A stretch of 10,800 nt of DNA from Cephalothrix simula (GCA_035591015.1 JAXIUW010215397.1:1-10800); one strand, 5' to 3'; shown: positions 1-7,270, counted from the stretch's first letter. Notes: generated by a model not told the origin, from the sequence alone. Program-made: numbers and translations.

Positions 1-1110
1 AGAAAACTAATCGCCCTCATGCAGGTTTATAATATATATAAATATGTTCGCGATTATCGCTACTAGATATTTACCGCCGAATTTATATCTCTTTATCAAA
101 TTTGCATAAAGTTATAATCCGTTTATAAAATAACAGTTACATTATTTTCTCCTACGTTATTTCTACTTTATTATACCATCAATATTCTTATCAACGCCAC
201 ACGCGGATCCATAAATTATTTACTGAAATGATGATACTCTAAATTAATGACAAAAAGAGAAGAATCAACACTAAAATTTTTTTGACAAACTTAACGGACT
301 AAAGAAATACCGAAATGCAACGATGCAACAAATTTTAATTCAAATAAATTCAAATGATCTTTAATTTAAAAAAAAAGACTACACTGTAGAGTACACATAG
401 CCTGGATGAAAAGGACGTCAGGATTTTTAAACTTGAACCCTCCAAAGAGAGATTTTACTATTCCTCTACTGATCATTGAAATCAAACGAAAAAATGATTA
501 AAAGCATTGACTAAGTGCTTTAAGGCGGAATGTAAAAATCACTTTTTAAAGAAAAATGAGTTTTGATTTGTTGACATCCCACTTAAGTGGTGTTAATGCC
601 CGAAGTGGCAAATGTATTTTTGTATTTGGACAACTAAGCGATTCTTTGATATTCATGTATTAAACATGTAGAATTAAAGCTGTAGTCCAACTTTTGTGTC
701 GGAAAAGACACATAATATAGCCAAGAACTTTGTACTTTCGGTTTACGCCACAAGTTGAAGCATTTTAGGTCTTTCGAAGCACAACTAATGAACATTGATA
801 AATAAATACAGATTTAAATAAGCACTCTAAATCTTTCTTTAATATGGCAGATCATGTGTCTCGCATACCGTGGCGAGCATCCGCATTTGGTCTGTAATAG
901 AATAAATTTGACTGCGCTTCCACAATAGTAATAAGTCAATGTTGTGATAAATTGCGCTTTACTACAGTGGTCACAGTTTACGTCACAGAAGCTTTACCTT
1001 CATTTTAGTCTCTCTTCTGTCACAATATTTCGGGTTGGTCGAAGCAATGAATAACGTGTAAATAAAGTCAAGTCAATGAAATAAAAATCTAAAAATCTAG
1101 TACACCAATA
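1..1110. other. AT-rich non-coding sequence
   Basis: No open frame with protein-like features, no RNA gene and no clear transposon was seen. A 12-bp palindrome CCACTTAAGTGG lies at 579-590. If the NPF gene extends through this stretch it would be intron 2. No candidate for the next NPF exon (AG then N-TTY/TAY-GGN on the minus strand) was found. Confidence 0.5.
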
Positions 1111-1352
1111 CACCAGGGCCAAGGAGCCCAAAAAGGACCCCAAAAATTTCTCAAAATTAAAAAAAAAACTACGCCAGCTTCACTTTTGGCACCATCGAAG
1201 TTATTTTGACTCATGTCCGGCTTCAGTTTCTTTTTGATCTTTTTCCGCCGATTTCTATTTTGGAGCCATCTTTTTTAAACGGGTCTCAGTGTGAAAGTTT
1301 GCGCCATTTGCCCCAGCTACGATTACCTGCGCTCAAATTTTGGTCCCTGGTG
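1111..1352. repeat. Weak inverted-repeat unit, possible old MITE
   Basis: CACCAGGGCCAA at 1111-1122 faces the complement of TTGGTCCCTGGTG at 1340-1352, matching except for one inserted base. Inside, TTTTGG followed by a CC-containing block recurs (around 1185, 1259 and 1339) and CCCAAAAA/CCCCAAAAA blocks lie near the left end. The frame open on the plus strand at 1206-1400 has no recognisable protein features. The inverted match is short, so this is tentative. Confidence 0.35.
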
Positions 1353-2335
1353 CGTCATAATTTTTCTAATGAATATTGGGTTATGCATACTCCCAGGTAA
1401 TGATGAATTACTGTATAGCTAACAGCTAAACCAACCAATACGGATTTTATGGGTGAGTAAACTCTAGATCGTACGATACACTTTTCTTTTGATCATTTAT
1501 TCAATTTAATTGCATCAATATAGACATGCATCTCGACCACCTCGTCCACCACTGCCAGGGATTTTCTTAATTAATCAGACATTCCTAGAGATTTAGGTTT
1601 AGTGAAAGGTACTGGAAAACTACTTTCAAGTTAAGTAGGATAATCACTTCGCTCTGCCAAAGCACTGATTTAAAATGCTACGGATTTCCGCCAAGATGCT
1701 TAATCTATACGATTCTATTTGTCGCTTCCTAAATAATAGATTCCATTAGAATTCTGAATTGACAGGTAACGTTTATACATAGACAAGGGGAATGATTGCA
1801 AGACATCTATTTAAATTAACTTGAATTATTAACGCCTTTCTGAAAACGGCAAATGTGGCTGGTATTATTTTAACGGCAAAAGTTACAGATATATTTTTGA
1901 TTGAATTGCAACCCTCTTTTATGGTCAAAAGGCCAGCTGTGGCTTTCCAAAAAGGATACATACACTGGTCTTCCCGGAGATTATAGCTATTAGTCCCATG
2001 CATCACAACTAGATCGGTTGTAGATTGCAAATTATTAACTGTTTTCATCCAAATTTTCTGTTAAAAGTTTTTTTTTGCAAATAATATAATATAAAAAATA
2101 TGAAAAAAGGTTGGAAAGTAGATTTCAAGATAGAAAAATTGAATGAGATGATTAACATGTAAATGAATGTGATACACAGAAGTTATTCCATCTATGACCA
2201 AATATAAATGTTGTTATTTAACAATCGTTTACATTTGGCCAAAAAGGTACGTACGGAGGGAGAACGCCCACACCTGCACCTACATCTACAATATCCGCGC
2301 AGACTAAGCTAGGTAGCGCGATGACATCACGATAC
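1353..2335. other. AT-rich non-coding sequence
   Basis: Nothing recognisable was found. A minus-strand open frame at 1773-2048 lacks any family motif or splice context. The stretch would be intronic or 3' flanking relative to NPF. Confidence 0.45.
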
Positions 2336-2465
2336 TTCAATGAGGTCCCCGCAGCAACATCTAGTTATCGATAACGATATTTTGGCATTTTTTCCTTATC
2401 GATGTTGATTGAAGTAAGCGATAACGATTAACAATGAAATAAATTCCGGGTACCTTAAGTTTTCA

Positions 2466-2485
2466 TGCCTCGCTTCACTCGGCAT
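2466..2485 (+). repeat. Internal 20-bp quasi-palindromic repeat, copy 1
   Basis: TGCCTCGCTTCACTCGGCAT is 17 of 20 identical to the segment at 2599-2618. Each copy is also a quasi-palindrome, with TGCC at one end and GGCA at the other. Both lie inside the 430-bp TIR element. Confidence 0.55.
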
Positions 2486-2598
2486 TATTACTATAAAATT
2501 TTTCTGTTGGCATGACAACGCCACGAATCTTTGAACAAGTTTGGTCAAGTTTATATATGAAATTTCCCTTTGAAGTATCTTACCTAAAATTTGTTCTT

Positions 2599-2618
2599 TG
2601 CCTGGCTTTGCTCGGCAT
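2599..2618 (+). repeat. Internal 20-bp quasi-palindromic repeat, copy 2
   Basis: TGCCTGGCTTTGCTCGGCAT is the partner of 2466-2485 in the same orientation, 133 bases downstream. Three substitutions separate the copies. Confidence 0.55.
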
Positions 2619-2777
2619 CCGGTAACCGATGCTCTTGCGATAACCACAAGCGATACTTGTCAAAAACTGCTAATTTAGCCATATCGATAAATCTCCGAAA
2701 AATGCTATCAATAACGATAAATCGGCAAAATTCTTGACCAGCGATCAAGTGAGAGTAGCTGCGGGGGCCTCTTCAAT

Positions 2778-3117
2778 ATACAGATTATTTATTTTTTAAA
2801 TCCCCACGCGATCCAAGCATATAATTAGAGAGAGCGATAGTGTCGGATAGTTCTACTGTTTTGGAAGGCCTTTACTTCCTTATATTTTACCGGATTATAA
2901 TTCTACACTCCACTGAGGGTAAAACAGAATCCAGGAACATGTTAATTAATACTTTTACTCAGTACTTTTCTATCCATTCTTATTTTACCTCTTCCTATTA
3001 GCCCCCTGACATTTGAAGAGAGGATGACACAACTCTAAAATTGTCGTTTTTTTTCAAAATGAAATATCCTCTTCGTTATTTTGTCAAAAAGTGCTGACAA
3101 AAATGTAATATCCTTAC
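2778..3117 (-). other. Start of NPF intron 2 (non-coding)
   Basis: This runs from the GTAAGG donor at 3117 toward lower coordinates. It is AT-rich with no acceptor followed by an aromatic-Gly-basic reading frame, so the final NPF exon is not here. Confidence 0.55.
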
Positions 3118-3119
3118 CG
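3109..3119 (-). promoter_or_regulatory. Splice donor splitting the penultimate Arg codon of NPF
   Basis: On the minus strand the coding sequence reads CCA CG then GTAAGGATA. GTAAGG matches the donor consensus GTRAGT at five of six positions. The intron therefore starts at 3117 and interrupts the Arg codon after its second base (phase 2). Because CGN always encodes Arg, any first base in the next exon keeps Arg. An intron at this exact place is a known hallmark of NPY/NPF genes and supports the gene call. Confidence 0.85.
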
Positions 3120-3296
3120 TGGCCGCCCAACAACTGCAAAATATTCATTTAATTGTCTTAAATAATCTCTAAGGGCTTCTGGACTTCTAAAAACAGTTGG
3201 TCTTTCTGGTGGGCCTGGAAGCCCGTCGTGGCCTGATACCAATACGATAGCGATGGATAATAATAGAACTCCAAAGCATACGAGGTACTTGTTCAT
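3118..3296 (-). CDS. NPF: Neuropeptide F / neuropeptide Y family precursor, first coding exon (partial)
   Basis: This exon encodes the start of a secreted neuropeptide precursor of the NPY/NPF family. Such peptides are amidated ligands of NPY/NPF-type G-protein-coupled receptors and are linked to feeding and growth. Residues 1-22 form a signal peptide: MNKY, then a hydrophobic run rich in L, V and I, ending V-S-G. The mature peptide appears to begin at about His23 with no dibasic site in between, as is usual for this family. Family marks are P-P-E-R-P at 29-33, L-R-x-Y-L at 42-46, L-N-E-Y at 49-52 and the terminal G-R-P-R at 57-60. That is 38 visible residues, 39 with the expected Phe or Tyr from the next exon, which matches molluscan NPF length. 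The ATG has A at -3 and an in-frame TAA two codons upstream, so the start is fixed. The last codon is split CG/GTAAGG, so the in-frame TAA at 3116-3114 is intronic. The next exon, with the aromatic residue, amidation Gly and basic cleavage site, was not found. Signal cleavage and the aromatic terminus are inferred. Confidence 0.92.
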
Positions 3297-3307
3297 TATT
3301 TAATAGT

Positions 3308-3324
3308 TCTGAAAAAAAATTGAG
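3308..3324 (-). promoter_or_regulatory. Splice acceptor in front of the NPF start codon
   Basis: Reading the minus strand, an eight-T tract followed by CAG (to 3309) precedes the exon sequence AACTATTAAATA and then the ATG. This is a good polypyrimidine/AG acceptor placed 12 bases before the start codon. It implies a separate upstream exon made only of 5' UTR, as in many NPY-family genes. That exon, its donor and the promoter must lie at higher coordinates and could not be identified. Confidence 0.7.
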
Positions 3325-3402
3325 AAGCATTATAGTGCAGAGTCCATACACAGTTAATTAATTAGTTTTGTGAGATACTCAATGGTGGTAATTATGTGTT
3401 GT

Positions 3403-3418
3403 GGTGTACATGTACACC
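3403..3418. repeat. Perfect 16-bp palindrome
   Basis: GGTGTACATGTACACC is perfectly self-complementary. It is bracketed by GGTGGT upstream (about 3384) and ACCACC downstream (about 3423), and further out by AT-rich TTAATTAATTA and TTATTAATTA blocks, so a larger imperfect palindrome is possible. It lies about 95 bases upstream of the NPF coding exon, probably within intron 1. Its function is unknown. Confidence 0.6.
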
Positions 3419-3507
3419 TCTGACCACCTCTGGTGTTATTAATTATCTAAAATTGGTACATTCCGAATTACCTTCAAATAAGTTGGAAGATGGAAACCTT
3501 TTGTAGA

Positions 3508-3640
3508 GTCGTGTTAGCCGAGCGGTCTAACGCTCATTCCTTCGGGTAAATATCCGAAGGGCACGGGTCCGATCCCTGGGTCCACCAACAAGTGCTCTCA
3601 GGGTCTCAATCTTCCTTTGTATCATTATCAATTATGTACA
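3508..3640 (+). mobile_element. tRNA-derived SINE, copy 1
   Basis: The 5' part resembles a class II tRNA, closest to tRNA-Leu. It has an A-box-like TAGCCGAGCGG at 3515-3525 followed by TCTAACGC, a region that could form a long variable arm (CTTCGGG/CCGAAGG), and a B-box-like GGTCCGATCCC at 3566-3576. A non-tRNA body follows: CCCTGGGTCCACC (3574-3586), AGTGCTCTC, then AATCTTCCTTTGTATCA (3608-3624). The same body recurs at 7210-7257, which shows this is a dispersed repeat. The 3' limit and any target duplication are unclear. It lies about 200 bases from the NPF acceptor, probably in the first intron, antisense to the gene. Confidence 0.78.
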
Positions 3641-3981
3641 TACTATAGCCTCAATAGATCAGGCATGACAAATGACCCATATACCAGGGGGCAAAGGTGT
3701 GCAGAATTGTCAACTCTGGATTAATTCAGTTCAATGATCACATGAATTTTGACTGACCCCCTGTCAGTGGTCACTTGATATTATCAACAACTCCAGATTT
3801 GCGACATATAGTATGCTTGACATGCAGCACAACCTGTATTACCACGTTTTGTCTAACCTAAATGATTCAGTGTGCTCCATTAACACCCTGATATGTTAGA
3901 GTAAAAGCATAATTTGTAAGACCATGATTGAATTTAAAGGAGCTGTATTGGCGCGAATTTCAATTTCGCGGGTTAGCGCGA

Positions 3982-3991
3982 GTGACGTCAC
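3982..3991. promoter_or_regulatory. CRE-like palindrome GTGACGTCAC
   Basis: This is a full consensus cAMP-response element, TGACGTCA, extended to a 10-bp palindrome inside the TTAA-flanked MITE. A half-related TTGACGTTA lies near the other end of the element at about 4133. It is a perfect bZIP/CREB-type site by sequence. Nothing here shows that it is used, and it may only be part of the transposon. Confidence 0.35.
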
Positions 3992-4137
3992 CATGGTAAC
4001 TATATCTTCAAACTACGCATTGTTTTCAACTTGTTATAACGGTCTATTGAAAGAATATATTTGCAATTTGCAAATAAGTAAAAATAATGCATTTTAAAAC
4101 GTGTTTTGATAATATGCTTATGTCAATATTAATTGAC

Positions 4138-4174
4138 GTTAGCGGTAATCTGGGTACCCAGATTTCCCGCTAAC
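4138..4174. repeat. 37-nt hairpin with 18-bp perfect palindrome core
   Basis: The arms GTTAGCGG and CCGCTAAC flank a perfect 18-bp palindrome, AATCTGGGTACCCAGATT, at 4147-4164. The whole unit pairs along its length apart from a one-base offset and one mismatch. It sits at the right end of the TTAA-flanked MITE. Confidence 0.7.
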
Positions 4175-4189
4175 ATAGCTCCTTTAAAG

Positions 4190-5117
4190 GAAAAAATTGA
4201 ATTTGCATTCCTTTAAATTCAATAATTCACTAAATTTAGGCTTTAACTCAATATCAGAGAATAGACCTAACTATTTTTTTTTAATTACACAAAAAATAAA
4301 TACAAAACGCCATGAAATTCAATATACATAAATCGAGATGCAGGGCTTGACGGCCTATGTAATTGAAAGTTTTTAAATTCTGTTGCGAATAATACATCAA
4401 ATTTTCTATAAAAATCCTTCTATAAAAAACCTTTGAAGGTAAAAATATTAAAACAAATATTGATCCAAATGCAGCATAAGCAATAAGGTACATTATGGAG
4501 TAAAACTACTACATTTTTGAAGGAAGAATTACATAATCGAATAAAAAGATCATTATCTAATTCCACCCTTTCACCACAATAAAATAGTTCTCCTGACATA
4601 AATGAAATTTTTGTCCTCAAACCATAGAAACCACACTGGAAATTTAAACCATAAGATGTTTTACAGATAGATTTCATGTATCTATCCCGGTCTATCCCCA
4701 ATCAATCCGTCCGGGAATAGCCAATGATTTGACTAAATGGTCACAGGATAGAAATAAAATCATTTTAATATCTTTGAATCTAAGCACAATCCATAACATT
4801 ATACATTGATTTAAGCGTTCCTCATCCAACCAATATCAAATTTAAGTAGTTATTAATCCATTAATTGTACAATAATTGCTTTATAGACTTTATAGTTTAT
4901 CCGCCCTAAGCCTTGTCCACTGAATTGTCTTACATTGTACATCTAATGATTCTAATGATGGGCGATATTTAAAGACCCAATTTCCGATTTCGTGAGCGAT
5001 ATTAGTACACAACTCAGTTAACCATATAGGGAAGGAAAATGGAAGGAAATGACAGGATCTAATAACAATTTTAAAACACGCTATCTCTGTCACCACTTAA
5101 GGTAAACACACGTAGCA
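4190..5117. other. AT-rich non-coding sequence
   Basis: The minus-strand frames within 4281-4701 and 4890-5096 have low-complexity, Cys- and Phe-rich translations without family motifs. No promoter or 5' UTR exon for NPF could be singled out. At 4209-4223 TCCTTTAAATTCAAT is the exact complement of 3927-3941. Confidence 0.45.
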
Positions 5118-5294
5118 ATGTCCTCCAATTATTCATTTTTAGTGACACAGGCAGACAAAAAACATGTTGACCTTATGGCAGGAAAACATGAAGCTATTAA
5201 GTATATTGATTGTGTTTTGCAATCTGAGTTCAAGACAACTCCAGCAAAATTTCAAACGTGATTAGATGATTTTATGTCAGGTTCAACACAATAA
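5118..5294 (+). pseudogene. Possible short coding relic, unidentified
   Basis: An ATG at 5118 opens 47 codons to a TGA at 5259-5261. The same frame then continues ten codons to a TAA at 5292-5294. The composition is more protein-like than the surroundings, with mixed charged and hydrophobic residues and motifs such as DLMAGKHEAIKYIDCVLQ. A single C-to-T change creating the TGA would explain the break. An in-frame stop lies upstream at 5103. I do not recognise the protein, and chance is a real possibility. Confidence 0.15.
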
Positions 5295-5515
5295 AAAACT
5301 ACTCTAAAAGAGAATTAGTAGTTAGCCATTATCATAAAAAATCGTAAATAAAATCTAGATAAGGGGAATGTAAAATCAACTTTCTGGTAAAGATGATGAA
5401 GTATTCACATAAATATTCATAAATTAGACAAACATATTGTTTATTTCTTATTCTTTACTTTCTCATTTCAGAGAACATTATTACAAAGATCATGCGTTTA
5501 AACATGAACGTCATC

Positions 5516-5566
5516 ATACTATATTAAGAAATAATAATACTATATTAATTAATAATACTATATTAA
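5516..5566 (+). repeat. AT-rich minisatellite, three units of ATACTATATTAA
   Basis: ATACTATATTAA occurs at 5516-5527, 5537-5548 and 5555-5566, spaced 21 and 18 bases apart and separated by AAT-rich linkers. Looser ATTAAGAATTTA-like blocks follow to about 5635. Confidence 0.6.
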
Positions 5567-5639
5567 GAATTTACAAATGCCATTCATTAAGAATTTTACA
5601 TCTTTGCTAATAACATATATTAAGAAATTTACCAATTCA

Positions 5640-6058
5640 TTAAGGACTATCATTCGAAATTATTTCAACCATCATCTTTAACTTAGCTTGTGAATAGATA
5701 GTAAAGATCATAGAGCTCGTTGTAGTTAATGGAAGCATAAACCGATTGGTAAAGAAGAAAGAACGATAGATAATTCAGGAACATTGACAAAGACTTAGTA
5801 TCATTGACTGGTCCAAACGAAGTTAATTTAGGCAATGAAATACGAAATATAAACAAAATAAATAATTCAACCACCTTTAATGTTATTTGAACTTTCCTAG
5901 TCCTTACTCTTTTCATAGTTATGATTAATATTTTCTTTCTTTTGCATCTTCAGCTTCCAATGAACTTAAGTTAATTGGAACAATGAAAAAGAGGAAAAAT
6001 CCCCATTACGTAGAAGCAGTTGAAGTAAAAGGAAAAAATAACGCAAGGAAAGATATAG
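5640..6058. other. AT-rich non-coding sequence
   Basis: No gene was recognised. The minus-strand frame at 5683-5916 translates to a hydrophobic, low-information peptide with no motif. Confidence 0.45.
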
Positions 6059-6256
6059 AAAAAATAAGGAAATGACTTATGACATCGGAAAATCTAAATA
6101 AAAGAGAAGAAAAAGAAATATGTGTAGTGTCAATAAATTCTTTGTCCCATTAAAACATAATGTATGGGACACAATATATGGGACACTGTACATATTCTTT
6201 TTCTTCGCTTATATTTATATAAATTTCCGATGTCATTAGTCATTTCCCTTTTTTTT
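6059..6256. mobile_element. Long-armed foldback element, 198 bp
   Basis: The left arm 6059-6131 and right arm 6182-6256 are inverted copies about 73-75 bases long, roughly 80 per cent alike by eye. The best block is AAATGACTTATGACATCGG on the left, matched with one change by the complement of the right arm. A second block is GAAGAAAAAG followed by AATATGT. The 50-base centre holds TGTCCCAT (6143-6150) facing ATGGGACA at 6164-6171, and ATGGGACA repeats at 6178-6185. A transcript from either strand could fold into a long hairpin. No clear target duplication was seen, so the exact ends are uncertain. It is probably a MITE or foldback element. Confidence 0.72.
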
Positions 6257-7150
6257 AAATATTATTACTTGCCTTTTAGATTTGCAAGAAGTTAGTGGAA
6301 TAGTTAAAAGTTACACTAAAGGAGCGAAATTTGCAAGAAACAAAATTTGATAATAAGGAAGTGACACTAAGAAGCTACAATTGGACTTGGAGAAGCCTAC
6401 ACTTTGATTTGAAACAATCCACCTAATCAATCTGTTGTACATGTATTTATAAATCACTTTCACAACCATTAAGTCATCAACCTTTGGAAAAAATTGTAGC
6501 CCTTGGCCTTGATATAAATTAAATCAAGTTCCGTTTATAACGATGGGATATCACATAAAAAGTAGGATATATTACAAGAAGGGTAATTCCCAGGAAGGTT
6601 TGTTCTATTGCTAGGGGTCGGTAAATATTGAAAATTAGAACAGGAAAGAAATGTCCACACCTATTGACTTAAGAGTTTAGAGAAGTACGGGTTGTTTGAC
6701 ATTGTTTCTTCACTGAGAAACACCTAGTCACTAATGTTTATTTTGCAATAAATGGTAAAGAACAAAAGCTTCAATTTATCATCGTGATACTCTCTTGTTT
6801 ATTGCCTTCGCCATTTTATTAACAATGTTGCCGGAAAATAATCAAAATTGGATACAGTTTACGGCTATATATACTTTAGGACGTGCTACTTGTGTCTGCT
6901 CGTACGAACAGTCATCATTGTTAGCTTTTTTAGCACCAAATAGTAGCTCGTACATGCTCGAACTAAAAGACAAATCGTCAAGGGACAAGGGTCAAACTTA
7001 CAGTTCACAGCTAATCTACTTATCACTTTAGCCATACTTCCAGAAGCAGAAGGCTTAAAAGAAAATTATGCCAATGGGCATATACATGCAGTTTACGGCG
7101 CAAGGCCACAGTACGGCATGGAATGAAGCGATATACAATGTAAGCAGCAT
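6257..7150. other. Non-coding sequence with a short spurious frame
   Basis: The plus-strand frame 6795-7031 opens on TTG, and its first ATG is at about 6825. Its peptide shows no recognisable domain. Around 6897 and 6948 the motif CTCGTAC recurs. Nothing else was seen. Confidence 0.45.
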
Positions 7151-7270
7151 ACGTTTGTTACCAACCGACTGACAGTCGTTTCGGGTAATCTGAAGGGCTT
7201 GGGTACGAACCCTGGGTCCACCGAGTGCTCTCGGGGTTATAATCTTCCTTTGTATCAATATATAGAATAA
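7151..7270 (+). mobile_element. tRNA-derived SINE, copy 2 (degraded head)
   Basis: This is a second copy of the family seen at 3508-3640, in the same orientation. Shared blocks are TTCGGGTAA, GAAGGGC, a B-box-like GGTACGAACCC (7202-7212), CCCTGGGTCCACC (7210-7222), GAGTGCTCTC and the identical 17-mer AATCTTCCTTTGTATCA (7241-7257). The A-box region, about 7156-7170, has decayed badly (GTTACCAACCGACTG against GTTAGCCGAGCGGTC). A four-base gap relative to copy 1 follows TCCACC. The copy looks older and unlikely to be transcribed by Pol III from its own promoter. Confidence 0.75.

Larger units (their letters stand above)
2342..2771. mobile_element. Non-autonomous TIR element (MITE), 430 bp, TTCAAT-flanked
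   Basis: The ends are inverted repeats: 2342-2358 (GAGGTCCCCGCAGCAAC) and 2755-2771 (GAGGCCCCCGCAGCTAC when reverse-complemented), 15 of 17 identical. Weaker inverted similarity continues inward for several tens of bases through TTATCGAT and CATTTTT blocks. The element is flanked by direct repeats TTCAAT at 2336-2341 and 2772-2777. These become CTTCAAT if the last C is counted as target, giving a 6- or 7-bp target duplication. The interior carries the 10-mer CGATAACGAT twice (2369-2378, 2419-2428) and near-copies at 2638-2645 and 2710-2718, possibly transposase-binding repeats. No transposase is encoded. The superfamily is not assigned. Confidence 0.72.
3938..4183. mobile_element. TTAA-flanked MITE, 246 bp
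   Basis: The ends are AGGAGCT (3938-3944) and AGCTCCT (4177-4183), each bordered by TTAA (3934-3937 and 4184-4187). Beyond the perfect 7 bp, a diverged inverted similarity continues (left TTGGCGCGAATT, right TTAGCGGGAAAT). TTAA target duplications are characteristic of piggyBac and Kolobok transposons, so this may be a non-autonomous relative of one of them. It encodes no protein. An alternative reading uses the 9-bp direct repeat ATTGAATTT at 3927-3935 and 4196-4204 as the target duplication, but the ends then match less neatly. Confidence 0.68.

Noticed and set aside
2396-2647. 83-codon minus-strand frame
   Set aside because: It lies wholly inside the 430-bp TIR element, is interrupted by that element's internal repeats, and shows no transposase motif.
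1-3113. Final NPF exon (Phe/Tyr-Gly-basic after an acceptor)
   Set aside because: A by-eye scan of the plus strand for the complement pattern CC-R-AA-N-CT, and the Tyr version, found no match, so no candidate is annotated.
3508-3590. Functional tRNA-Leu gene
   Set aside because: The A- and B-box-like blocks are present, but the 5' GTCGTGT does not pair with the 3' GTCCACC as an acceptor stem must. The same downstream body recurs at 7210-7257, so it is a SINE.
4281-4701. Overlapping minus-strand frames
   Set aside because: Two frames overlap, and both translate to Cys/Phe/Ile-rich peptides typical of AT-rich non-coding DNA.
6795-7031. 78-codon plus-strand frame with a hydrophobic start
   Set aside because: It opens on TTG, not ATG, so it is not a normal eukaryotic start. 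It has no domain, splice context or family resemblance.
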